This document shows positions 16,726 through 24,997 of a DNA stretch of 64,000 bases, one piece after another. How positions within the stretch are numbered: the stretch's first letter is position 1; each line of letters begins with the position of its first letter. The position numbers and the translations under genes were made by a program. Under the pieces are notes generated by a model that saw nothing but the letters and a program-made list of their open reading frames with translations, did no database searches and had not been told where the DNA came from. The stretch is from CAWBJP01 sp044867425 (GTDB lineage: Bacteria > Actinomycetota > Acidimicrobiia > IMCC26256 > BP-133): contig JBIOUX010000203.1 in the NCBI GenBank assembly GCA_044867425.1, positions 11,691 to 75,690 of the forward strand, given 5' to 3'.

Positions 16726-17659
16726 CGCCCACCGGCTCCAGCTCGTCGGGCCGCCCCGGGCGCCCGCCCGGCCGCTTCCGGGCCCAGCGTCGCAGGCGAC
16801 GCACGAGGTCGCCGTCCACGATCCCGAAGGGGCGTACCAGCATGGCGATCACGATGAGGGCTCCGTAGGCGAAGAGCCGGTACTCCCCCAAGGGGCGCAA
16901 CCCCTCGGTGATGGCAGTGAAGAAGGCCACCCCCATGAGGGGGCCGGCGACGCTGGCCGTGCCCCCGATGAGGGCGTAGGCGACGGCCAGGACGCCCAGT
17001 TGGAAGCGGAACGTGCTGTAGTCGACGAAGGTGGTGTAGTGGGCGTAGAGGCCCCCCGCCAACCCGGCCACTGCTCCTCCGGCCGCGAAGGCGAGCACCT
17101 TCATGGCCACCACGTTGATCCCCACCATGGCGGCGGCGTGCTCGTCCTCGCCGATGGCCCGGAACACGCGGCCGGACCGGGACCGGTCGACGCGCCACAC
17201 CAGGACGACCACCAGGGCCAGCGTCCCGGCGATGACGCCGAAGACGGCAGGGGGGTCGAGGCCGCGGTCGTAGAAATACCGGATGCCGCGGAATCCCTCC
17301 AGGCCGAGGGCGCCGACGTTCCTCCCCTCCACCACCTTGGAGTAGCGGAAGTTGAGGATGAGGTTGCGGACGATCTCGGCGAAGGCCACGGTGGCGACGG
17401 CCAGGTACAGGCCGCGGACGCGCAGCACGGGGATCCCCACCACCACCCCGGTGAGAGCGGCGACGAGCGTGCCGAGGGCCAGGGCGGGGACGACGTGCCA
17501 GCCCCACATGACGGTGGCGATCCCGGCCACGTAGGCGCCGATGGCATAGAAGCCCTGCTGGCCGAAGGAAACCTGGCCGGTGAGCGTGACGATGAACACC
17601 GACAGGCCGAGCAGCGCCTGGATGGCGGCGAGGGACAGGACGGCGAGGTAGTAGTCCAC
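16712..17659 (-). CDS. livM: Branched-chain amino acid ABC transporter permease (LivM)
   Basis: The 315-aa integral membrane protein has about eight to nine helices. It carries the LivM signatures TGQVSFGQQGFYAIGAYVAG near the N-terminus and a cytoplasmic coupling loop with GRVFRAIGEDEHAAAMVGI. It ends in a hydrophilic Arg/Pro-rich tail. It follows livH after 6 nt. Confidence 0.9.
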   Translation of the reverse strand: MDYYLAVLSLAAIQALLGLSVFIVTLTGQVSFGQQGFYAIGAYVAGIATVMWGWHVVPALALGTLVAALTGVVVGIPVLRVRGLYLAVATVAFAEIVRNLILNFRYSKVVEGRNVGALGLEGFRGIRYFYDRGLDPPAVFGVIAGTLALVVVLVWRVDRSRSGRVFRAIGEDEHAAAMVGINVVAMKVLAFAAGGAVAGLAGGLYAHYTTFVDYSTFRFQLGVLAVAYALIGGTASVAGPLMGVAFFTAITEGLRPLGEYRLFAYGALIVIAMLVRPFGIVDGDLVRRLRRWARKRPGGRPGRPDELEPVGDVAG

Positions 17660-17665
17660 CTGCGG

Positions 17666-18556
17666 CTACCCGACCCGCCGGCCCAACAGGCCCTGGGGCC
17701 GGACGACGAGCACGGCGAAGAGCGCGAGGTAGGCGAAGATGTCGCGGTAGCCGATCCCGAGGAAGCCGAGCGCCTCGAATTCGATGACGCCGATGACCAG
17801 CCCACCCACGATGGCGCCGGGGATGCTCCCCAGGCCGCCGATGACAGCGACGGTCAGACCGCGCACGGTGTAGCTCGTGGCCAGCTCGGCGGTGGCGGTG
17901 CCCACGCCCATGCTGAGCAACATGCCCGCCGCTCCCGCCAGGGCGCCGGTGAGCATGAACGCCTGCGCGTCGCTGCGGATCGGGCTGATGCCGACCAGCT
18001 GGGCCGCCACCGGCTGCTGGGCGGTGGCCCGCAGGGCCAGGCCGAGGCGGGTGCGGAAGAGGACCCAGTAGAGGCCGGCCACGACGCCCACCGACAGCAC
18101 GAAGACCACGACGTAGTCGCCTCTCACGAAGTACGGACCGGTGCCGAACAACTGCCCGGTGTGGAGCGAGGTCTGGATGAGGGCGGGGAAGTCCTGGGGC
18201 CTCCCCTCGGTCGTGTGGTTGATCGCCTCCTCGACGAGGAAGAGCACCCCCAAGGTGCTCATCAGGGGGGCCAGCTCGTAGTCCTTTGGGAGGTAGCGGA
18301 AGGAGACGAGGTCCACGGCGTAGCCGAGGATGGCGCCCCCGGCCATGGCGACCAGGAAGGGGACGACCAGGGGCAGGGAGGGGGCGGCCCGGTGGGCGGC
18401 CAGGCCGAGGAAGGCGGCCCCGATGGCCGTGGCCCCGTACGCCACGTTGAACCGGCGCATGAACCCCCAGATGAGGGTGAAGCCAATACCGATGAGGGCG
18501 TAGGTGGACCCGACCAGCACGCCGTTCAGCAGCTGCTGGACGATGTCGGTGATCAA
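17666..18556 (-). CDS. livH: Branched-chain amino acid ABC transporter permease (LivH)
   Basis: The 296-aa membrane protein has the LivH N-terminus (LLNGVLVGSTYALIGIGFTL) and coupling loop (GLALRATAQQPVAAQLVGI). The TTG start lies one base after the livK stop, so it is tightly coupled to the binding-protein gene. Confidence 0.9.
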   Translation of the reverse strand: MITDIVQQLLNGVLVGSTYALIGIGFTLIWGFMRRFNVAYGATAIGAAFLGLAAHRAAPSLPLVVPFLVAMAGGAILGYAVDLVSFRYLPKDYELAPLMSTLGVLFLVEEAINHTTEGRPQDFPALIQTSLHTGQLFGTGPYFVRGDYVVVFVLSVGVVAGLYWVLFRTRLGLALRATAQQPVAAQLVGISPIRSDAQAFMLTGALAGAAGMLLSMGVGTATAELATSYTVRGLTVAVIGGLGSIPGAIVGGLVIGVIEFEALGFLGIGYRDIFAYLALFAVLVVRPQGLLGRRVG

Positions 18557-18557
18557 C

Positions 18558-19838
18558 TCACGACTTCTCGATCACCGCCTCGAACTGGGGCGGGACCCAC
18601 TGGAGGACGAACTTGCCTCCCTTCACCTGGGAGACGAGCCAGGGCTTCTCCACCTCGCCCCCCAGCTCGTGGTGGAACTTGATCGTCCCCAGCAGGCCCT
18701 TGAACTCGGTGGTCTTCTCCAGCTGGTCGCGGATCCGCCGCCGGTCCTGGGCCACGGTGTCGGGCCGGCCCTCTACGCCGGCGGACTTGAAGAGATCCTT
18801 GAGCAGCATGAGGTTCTCGTAGACGGGTGCGGAGTGGATGTCGACGAACCCGCTGTACTCCTTGGCCACCTTGTCGGCCACCGCGGCCGCCTCGGGGTTG
18901 ACGGGGGCGAAGGAGGAGGGACCGATCATCCCCTCGGCTTCTTTGGGACAGCCCTCGATGGTCTCGGCCGTCAGACTCGAGGTCAGGGCGACCAAGGCCT
19001 TGGGCGCGAACCCCTGGCGTCCCAGCTCCTTGAGGAACCCGCAGGTGGTGAAGGGGTGGGAGGCGGTCACGACCACGTCGGGCTTGGCCTCCCGGATCTT
19101 GCTGGCCTGGGTCGAGAAATCGGTGTCGGTCAGCTTCCAGCCCTCATCGGCCACCAGGGTGAACCCGGCCTTCTCGGCGGCGGGCTTGATGGCGTTGTCG
19201 GCGGTCGACTTCGAGTGGGCGAAATCGATCTCCGTCCCCAGTCCCACCGTCTTGTAGCTGGTGGTGTCCTTGAGGTGCTGGAAGAGGACCCTGTACATCT
19301 CCGCCTCGCTGGGCACGTTGCGGAAGGCCCAAGGCGAGATCTTGGCCAGCCCCGCCTTGATGGCGCCGTCGGTGAAGAACGGCAGCTGGAGGCCGGTGTC
19401 GTTCGGGTCGTCGAGGGTCTTCTGGAGGATGCCGAAGACGGGCTCGGCCACCGAGGAGCAGTTGGGGCCGAGCATGATGACCACGGGGTCGCCAGCCGCC
19501 TTGCGGGTGGCGGCGATGCCCGGCTCGGGGCTGGGACAGCCCTCGTCGTAGACCATCCCCTCCAGGGGCAGCTTGCGGCCGTCGGCCAGCTCGACCCCGC
19601 CCTGGGCGTTGATCTCGTCGATGGCCATCTGGAACACGGCCGAGGCGTTCTTGCCGAAGGACTGGCCGATCCCGGTCATGGCCCACAGCCCACCGATCTT
19701 GAGCGTCTCCTTGCCCGCCGCGGGGGCTTTGGGCGCCGCCTCCGGCCCGTTCCCGTCTCCACCCCCTTCACCGCACGCCGCCAGCACGAGGGCGAGTACG
19801 CCGATCATCAGGACGAAACGTCGCCGGATCCCTCTCAT
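18558..19838 (-). CDS. livK: Branched-chain amino acid ABC transporter binding lipoprotein (LivK-type)
   Basis: The 426-aa product starts at the ATG preceded by GAGGGGG; upstream codons in the frame look non-coding. Signal peptide and lipobox ALVLAAC place lipid-modified Cys22 after residue 21. A Gly/Ala/Pro linker leads into a type I periplasmic-binding fold (GGLWAMTGIGQSFG ... FFTDGAIKAGLAKISPWAFRN). It captures substrate outside the membrane for LivHMGF. The ligand cannot be read from sequence. Confidence 0.88.
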   Translation of the reverse strand: MRGIRRRFVLMIGVLALVLAACGEGGGDGNGPEAAPKAPAAGKETLKIGGLWAMTGIGQSFGKNASAVFQMAIDEINAQGGVELADGRKLPLEGMVYDEGCPSPEPGIAATRKAAGDPVVIMLGPNCSSVAEPVFGILQKTLDDPNDTGLQLPFFTDGAIKAGLAKISPWAFRNVPSEAEMYRVLFQHLKDTTSYKTVGLGTEIDFAHSKSTADNAIKPAAEKAGFTLVADEGWKLTDTDFSTQASKIREAKPDVVVTASHPFTTCGFLKELGRQGFAPKALVALTSSLTAETIEGCPKEAEGMIGPSSFAPVNPEAAAVADKVAKEYSGFVDIHSAPVYENLMLLKDLFKSAGVEGRPDTVAQDRRRIRDQLEKTTEFKGLLGTIKFHHELGGEVEKPWLVSQVKGGKFVLQWVPPQFEAVIEKS

Positions 19839-19921
19839 GTCGAGCCCCCTCTCGTCGAACCCTGACCTGCGTCGCCTGCTGTCTGGTGGATGTGCCAATT
19901 TCAACACGGTGGGCGAATGCG

Positions 19922-21154
19922 TCACACGACCCGGCGGTTTCTGAGGTCCTCCAGTTCCTGTTCCTTGAGACCGAGGAGCTCCTGGTAGACGAGTTCGTTG
20001 TCGTGGCCCACGGGCACCGAGCCCCGCCAGACCTTCCCCGGCGTGAGCGAGAACCTGGGCGCCACCCCGGTCCCCTTGACCGGGCCGACCTGGAGGTCCT
20101 CCCACTCGATGTGGGTCTGGCGGGCCCGGTAGTGGGGGTCCTCAGCCATGTCCCGGCCGCTCATGACCGGGCAGCACGGCACCTGGACGGCGTTGAAGGC
20201 GCGCACGACCTCGGCCACCGACCGGTCGGCGATCCAGTTGCGCAGCTGGGCGTCGAACTTGAGGCCCTCGGGGGAGTTCACGTCGACCCTGGCCGCGGCG
20301 CACGTCTGCGGGTCGATTCCCACCACCGCGCAGGCCCGGTCGAACACCGGTCCGACAGCGCCGAGGACGAGCCATCCATCACTGGCCCGGAAGGCATCGT
20401 AGGGCTGGAAGGCGGGCGACTTGTTGCCCGTCCGCTCCCGCAGCGTCCCGGTGTTGAGGTACTGGACCATTGTCCCGGCCAGGACCTGGTGGATGGCCTC
20501 GAACTGGGCGACGTCGACGACCTGCCCCCGACCGGTCTGCAGACGGTGGACGTAGGCCGCCAGCGACGACCACAGGGCGAAGAGCGCGGAGATGTAGTCG
20601 CCGGTGTAGGGCGTGGCCCGCACGGGGGGTTCCGGGTCGGGGAAGCCCGTCAGGTACATGAGCCCACCGAATGCCTGCCCGATCATGTCGTAGGAGGCCC
20701 GGCCCAGGTAGTCGGGATGGCCGCTTTGGCCGTACCCGGAGACGTGGGTGACCACCAGGCTCGGGTTCGCGTCCAGCACCACCTCGTCGGAGAGGCCCCA
20801 CTTGGCGTAGGTCCCCGGTTTGGAGCTCTCCATCCAGATGTCGCGCGTGCGCACCAGGCGCAGGAACAGCTCCCGTCCCTCCTCGGTGCACAGGTCCAGG
20901 GTGATGTAGAAGGCGTTGCGGCGCTCCTGGATGAACGACGTGGCCACCGAGACGCCGTCCACCTCGAGGGCGGCGTCGAGGGTCCGCCATGGATCGACGA
21001 CGCCGCTGGGATGCTCGATCTGGATGACCTCGGCGCCGAAGGCGGCGGCGAGGTGAGCGGCGAAGGGTTCGGCCACCAGCGTGCCGGTGGAGAGGATCTT
21101 CACCCCCTGGAGGGGGCCGAAGCGTTCCGGGACCAGTCCGCTGGAGTCACCCAT
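19922..21154 (-). CDS. CaiB/BaiF family (class III) CoA-transferase
   Basis: The 410-aa product starts at the ATG after GGGGAGGGAAGG. Family features are the N-terminal LQGVKILSTGTLVAEPFAA, the catalytic aspartate in RASYDMIGQAF (about Asp156) and the C-terminal PCCPVMSGRDMAEDPHYRAR. Class III enzymes move CoA between carboxylic acids, for example carnitine, oxalate or aromatic acids. It sits 83 nt upstream of livK in the same direction, so the transporter may import the acid that this enzyme activates. The sequence resembles CaiB-like members, but the substrate is unknown. Confidence 0.85.
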   Translation of the reverse strand: MGDSSGLVPERFGPLQGVKILSTGTLVAEPFAAHLAAAFGAEVIQIEHPSGVVDPWRTLDAALEVDGVSVATSFIQERRNAFYITLDLCTEEGRELFLRLVRTRDIWMESSKPGTYAKWGLSDEVVLDANPSLVVTHVSGYGQSGHPDYLGRASYDMIGQAFGGLMYLTGFPDPEPPVRATPYTGDYISALFALWSSLAAYVHRLQTGRGQVVDVAQFEAIHQVLAGTMVQYLNTGTLRERTGNKSPAFQPYDAFRASDGWLVLGAVGPVFDRACAVVGIDPQTCAAARVDVNSPEGLKFDAQLRNWIADRSVAEVVRAFNAVQVPCCPVMSGRDMAEDPHYRARQTHIEWEDLQVGPVKGTGVAPRFSLTPGKVWRGSVPVGHDNELVYQELLGLKEQELEDLRNRRVV

Positions 21155-21294
21155 GGTCCTTCCCTCCCCGTCTGGAGACAGGTTAGGGAGGAAGGAAGGC
21201 CGGCGCATCGGGAGAATCCCGAAAATCCCGGGGCACCCGATACCCGTGTCCTCCTCGGCCGTGGGGGATTTCCCCTATGGGCGGGCGAAGACCC

Positions 21295-24195
21295 TCACAT
21301 GATTCCGCTGCGGTGGGCCCAGGATGTCGCCGCCGCCCGGGATCCCACCCCGAGCTTGGCGAAGATCCTGCTCAGGTGATGCTCGACCGTCTTCTCGCTC
21401 AGGTACAGCTCAGCGGCGATGGCCTTGTTCGTCTTGCCCTCGGCGACGAGCTGCAACACCGTCGTCTCCCGTTCGGTGAGGCCTCCGGCGACGTCCTTCG
21501 TCGGTCGGGCGATGGGGTGGGTGACGTCGTCGGCTCGACGGGCCCAACCGGTCATGCCCAGCGACGAGAACTGCCGGCGAGCGCCCTCGAGCAGCGACCA
21601 GGCGCGCTCCTCGTCTCCGGGCCCGAGGCGCCGGAGGTGCATGAGCGCCTCGTCGAAGTCCGAGATGGCGAGCAGGGAGAGGGCGCCCTGCTCGTCCAGC
21701 ACGCGCCTGGCCTCGGCAAGCCACTTGTGGGCCTCTTCGTGATGGCCGTGCAGTGCGCACAGGCGGGCCAGGGCCAAGCGTCCATCGACCATCGGAGTGC
21801 GGAAATCGGGAGCCAGGACCTTTTCCCTCAGGGCGCGCTCGACCACGTGGATGTGGTCAGTGCGCCCCAGCAACCACAGCACCTCCGCGGCGTGGCACGC
21901 CATCACAGGAAAGGCGACCGCCCAGGGTGGTGCCCGCTCGAGCCACGGAGCGAGCAGGCCGAGGAGGCGGAGGGCGTCCTCCTCCTGACCGAGGCGGGCG
22001 GCGATCCGGGCCGCCCAGGCGGAGATGGAGCCGAGCGCCCACGACAGAGACGGGATCTTGGCGGTCAAGAGCGGCGCCAGCGTGGCGGCCAGCTGCTCGA
22101 GTCCCTCGTCGAGGGCGACGGCCAGCGTCTCCTCGGCGAGGAGCGTGGCCCAGACCGGTTCGCCCACCCGGGCGGCCAGCGACTTCGCTTCCTCCAGGGA
22201 TCGGCGGGCATCGTCAAGGCGACCCAGAGCCGCCTCCAACACCGCGACGGCCGCTCGACAGCGGGCCGCCCGGTTCAGCTGCCCGCGGGACAGCGACGTC
22301 TCCGCCTCGTCCTCCAGCGGGGCCAGGGTGCCGAGGTATTCGCCGGCCCAGTAGAACAGGACGAAGAAATTGGCACTGGTGTACGCGTCGGCCCGACAGG
22401 CCAGGACGGCCTCCATGGGACCAGGACCGGCCCGGTCGAGGCGGGCCTCCCGGAGGATGCGCGCCGCATCTCGGCGCTCCGGCGTGTCGAGCGGAATCCC
22501 TGGGTATCTGGGAACCTCCGCTTCCCGGCGCATGTGGTCGAAGGAGACGAGGCGGGCCCAGGCCACGCCCCGCCGGACACCCGCGTAGCGCAGGCCCTGA
22601 CGGGCCATGGGCCAGGCGTGAGCGGGACTGCCGGCCATGTTGGCCGCATAGGCGGCCTCGGACAGGTACTCGGCGGCAGCGTCCGGCCCGTCGGCCTCGG
22701 CGATGGCGTCGCCCGCCTCGCAGGCGGCCGCCACCGCCTTGTCGAAGGCCAGAGCCCAGATCAGCGCCATTCCGAGGCGCCCGAGGAGACCGAGCCGCCG
22801 ATCGTCACCATCCGGAAGCAGGTCGAGAGCCATGCGCAAGAAGCGAGCAGCGGTGTCGTGGGCGGCCGCGACTTCGGCGTGCGCGGCGGCCACCAGGGCG
22901 AACTCCACGCCTCGCTCGGCGCCCGGGAGCCCGGCGCTGCGGTGGTACTGGAACGCGATCTCCCCCGCCCGGCCGGGCGAGGGATGCTGGCCGTAGACCG
23001 CCTCCAGTGCTTGGGCCACCCGGCCATGGAGCCGAAGCTGGCGAGGTGGACTGAACTCGGTGTAGAGGGTGTGGCGGATGAGGGCATGAGCGAAGTTCAG
23101 GGCCTCCCGGCTCGGAGTCACGGTCAGGATCTGTGCGGCCAGGGCCTCGTCGAGGGCGTCGAGGGCGTCGGGTTCGTCGAGTCCGACCACCGACGCCACC
23201 ACATCGAAGGGGAACGGACCCTCGAAGGCGGAGGCCACGCCGAGGAGCCGCTCGGCGTTCTCGGAGAGCTGGAACAGCCGCCGGCCGATGACGTCGCGCA
23301 CGCCCTGCGGTACGCCGAGTTCCCGTAAGGGCCGATCCGTCGTCCATTGACCGTCAGGCCCCCGGTAGACCTTGCCTTCCTCCACGAAGTGGCGCAGCAG
23401 CTCACGGATGAAGAAGGGGTTGCCGTCGGTCTCCCTGGCCCAGGCCGCACCCACCCTCATGGGCACGTCTTGTCCGCCCATGGCGGCCAGGAGCTGCGTG
23501 GTCCCCTCGATGTCAAGGCCCCTCAGCGCCAACTGCTCATAGTTGGTCTCCCGGGGAAGGACGCCCAGAACCTCGCTGAAGGGATGGCCGCGTTCGAGAT
23601 CGACGTCCCGGTAGGCGCCGAGTATGAGGATCCGGCGGCGGTGGACCAAACCGGCCAGGTAGCGCAGCAGCGCCACGGTCCCCTTGTCGGCCCAGTGGAG
23701 GTCGTCGAGGCACAGCAGCGCCGGCGCCCGCTGGGAGCGAGCGATGAGAAACCGGGCCACAGCGTCGAGGAGACGGAAACGCTCCTCGTTCGGCTCGACG
23801 GGCGGTGGCTCGCCCACCTCGGGCAGCACCTGACGCACGGCCGGCACCAGCTGGGCCAGCCGGTCGGCCCCCGGACCGAGGTCGAGCCGCAACTCCTCCG
23901 GGTCGCAGGTGAAGACGTGAGCCCGGAAGGCCTCGGCGAAGGGGGCGTAGGGCGGGGCCCAGTCGCCTTCGAAACAGTGGCCGGACAGGACCAGCATCTC
24001 CTGCCGGCGGGCATGTTCCGACAGCTCTTCGAGGAGCCTCGTCTTGCCGATGCCGGGCTCGCCTGCGACGAGCACGACCCCGCCACGACCGGCTGCGGCC
24101 GCCGTCAGACGCTCGGCAAGGCGGCCCACCTCGACGTCACGCCCCACCATGGGTACGTCGATGACCAAGCCGTGCCTTGACGTCGCCCCGGTCAC
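21295..24195 (-). CDS. LuxR-type large ATP-binding transcriptional regulator (LAL family)
   Basis: The 966-aa product starts at a GTG preceded by GGAGGTGG; the ATG 180 nt further upstream would overlap the stress-protein gene. An AAA/STAND ATPase (MVGRDVEVGRLAERL, Walker A GEPGIGKTR, Walker B CLDDLHW) is followed by a TPR-like helical region. The C-terminal LuxR HTH (LTERETTVLQLVAEGKTNKA ... SEKTVEHHLSRIFAKLGV) completes it. Such proteins use ATP and an inducer to switch on catabolic operons. Its position just upstream of the CoA-transferase-liv cluster suggests that cluster as its target. Confidence 0.88.
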   Translation of the reverse strand: MTGATSRHGLVIDVPMVGRDVEVGRLAERLTAAAAGRGGVVLVAGEPGIGKTRLLEELSEHARRQEMLVLSGHCFEGDWAPPYAPFAEAFRAHVFTCDPEELRLDLGPGADRLAQLVPAVRQVLPEVGEPPPVEPNEERFRLLDAVARFLIARSQRAPALLCLDDLHWADKGTVALLRYLAGLVHRRRILILGAYRDVDLERGHPFSEVLGVLPRETNYEQLALRGLDIEGTTQLLAAMGGQDVPMRVGAAWARETDGNPFFIRELLRHFVEEGKVYRGPDGQWTTDRPLRELGVPQGVRDVIGRRLFQLSENAERLLGVASAFEGPFPFDVVASVVGLDEPDALDALDEALAAQILTVTPSREALNFAHALIRHTLYTEFSPPRQLRLHGRVAQALEAVYGQHPSPGRAGEIAFQYHRSAGLPGAERGVEFALVAAAHAEVAAAHDTAARFLRMALDLLPDGDDRRLGLLGRLGMALIWALAFDKAVAAACEAGDAIAEADGPDAAAEYLSEAAYAANMAGSPAHAWPMARQGLRYAGVRRGVAWARLVSFDHMRREAEVPRYPGIPLDTPERRDAARILREARLDRAGPGPMEAVLACRADAYTSANFFVLFYWAGEYLGTLAPLEDEAETSLSRGQLNRAARCRAAVAVLEAALGRLDDARRSLEEAKSLAARVGEPVWATLLAEETLAVALDEGLEQLAATLAPLLTAKIPSLSWALGSISAWAARIAARLGQEEDALRLLGLLAPWLERAPPWAVAFPVMACHAAEVLWLLGRTDHIHVVERALREKVLAPDFRTPMVDGRLALARLCALHGHHEEAHKWLAEARRVLDEQGALSLLAISDFDEALMHLRRLGPGDEERAWSLLEGARRQFSSLGMTGWARRADDVTHPIARPTKDVAGGLTERETTVLQLVAEGKTNKAIAAELYLSEKTVEHHLSRIFAKLGVGSRAAATSWAHRSGIM

Positions 24196-24313
24196 TCTTG
24201 CCACCTCCGAGACCGGTGGGCAGCAGGGCACAGCGTAGGCCGAGTCGCAGTTCCGCACGATGGTCCGTCGCGGACCAGCGCGGGTTCCGGCCCGACCTGA
24301 CTCGCGCCCCTGC

Positions 24314-24733
24314 TCAACAGGTGTGCACGATGAGCACGGCGCAGGCGGCGTGATGAGCGATGTTGTTCGGGACACTGCCCGGGAACCGGCCCATCCCCCG
24401 CATCCTTCGGTTGCCCACCACGATGAGATCGGCGTGGACCGCTTCGGCCACCGACAGGATCGCGGCGGCGGCCCGCTCGGGAGAGGTGTGGGTTGTCACG
24501 ACAACGCGTTCATCGGCGATCTCGTCGGCCAGGGATGCGAGCATCGCCTCGACCGCGGCTCGGACCTCCTCGTCACTCCCGGGGATCATCAACGTGCCGC
24601 CGATCTCGGGTAGCCGATAGGCGCTGACCACGTGGAGGTCCGCCTGCGAGAGTTCGGCCAGCCTGGATGCTGTTCTCACCGCCTCCCGGGCCGTAGCCGA
24701 TCCATCGGTTCCCACCACGATCGACTTGAACAC
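24314..24733 (-). CDS. Universal stress protein (UspA family)
   Basis: The 139-aa product starts at a GTG with a GGTGGAGG ribosome site. One Usp domain has the N-terminal SIVVGTDGSATAREAV and the C-terminal nucleotide-binding loop GNRRMRGMGRFPGSVPNNI, so the ATP-binding type is likely. It is a single-domain cytosolic stress protein, 118 nt upstream of the LAL regulator. Confidence 0.9.
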   Translation of the reverse strand: MFKSIVVGTDGSATAREAVRTASRLAELSQADLHVVSAYRLPEIGGTLMIPGSDEEVRAAVEAMLASLADEIADERVVVTTHTSPERAAAAILSVAEAVHADLIVVGNRRMRGMGRFPGSVPNNIAHHAACAVLIVHTC

Positions 24734-24946
24734 TGGTCGCCTCCACCACGAGCGTCATCGCCACGATACGAAGGCCCGGTGCCCCGGCACCAGTGCTGGC
24801 TGCGCCAAACTGCGGGCCGACTGCCGGTAGACAGTCGCTGAGGGGCAACCGAAAAAAGGTGCGCGAACGGCGTCATAAGTGCGCAGGTGGGACGTTTCTC
24901 TCATTGCAGGAACCGGGTGAGGCGTCACTCACCTACCGCCCACGGA

Positions 24947-24983
24947 CTGAGCCCCCGGGTAATCCCCTTCCCCGGGGGCTCAG
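24947..24983 (-). terminator. Terminator of the proline catabolic gene
   Basis: A perfect 13-bp stem, CTGAGCCCCCGGG with CCCGGGGGCTCAG, has an 11-nt loop and lies 14 nt after the stop of the minus-strand gene that ends at 24998. Confidence 0.8.
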
Positions 24984-24997
24984 CGCGTCTGTGGGGC

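Noticed and set aside
16082..18682. An 866-codon plus-strand frame opposite livG, livM and livH
   Set aside because: It mirrors real genes and has low-complexity Gly/His/Asp composition with no start signal or family match.
18504..19865. A 453-codon plus-strand frame opposite livK
   Set aside because: It overlaps the lipoprotein gene completely and shows no recognisable family or ribosome site.
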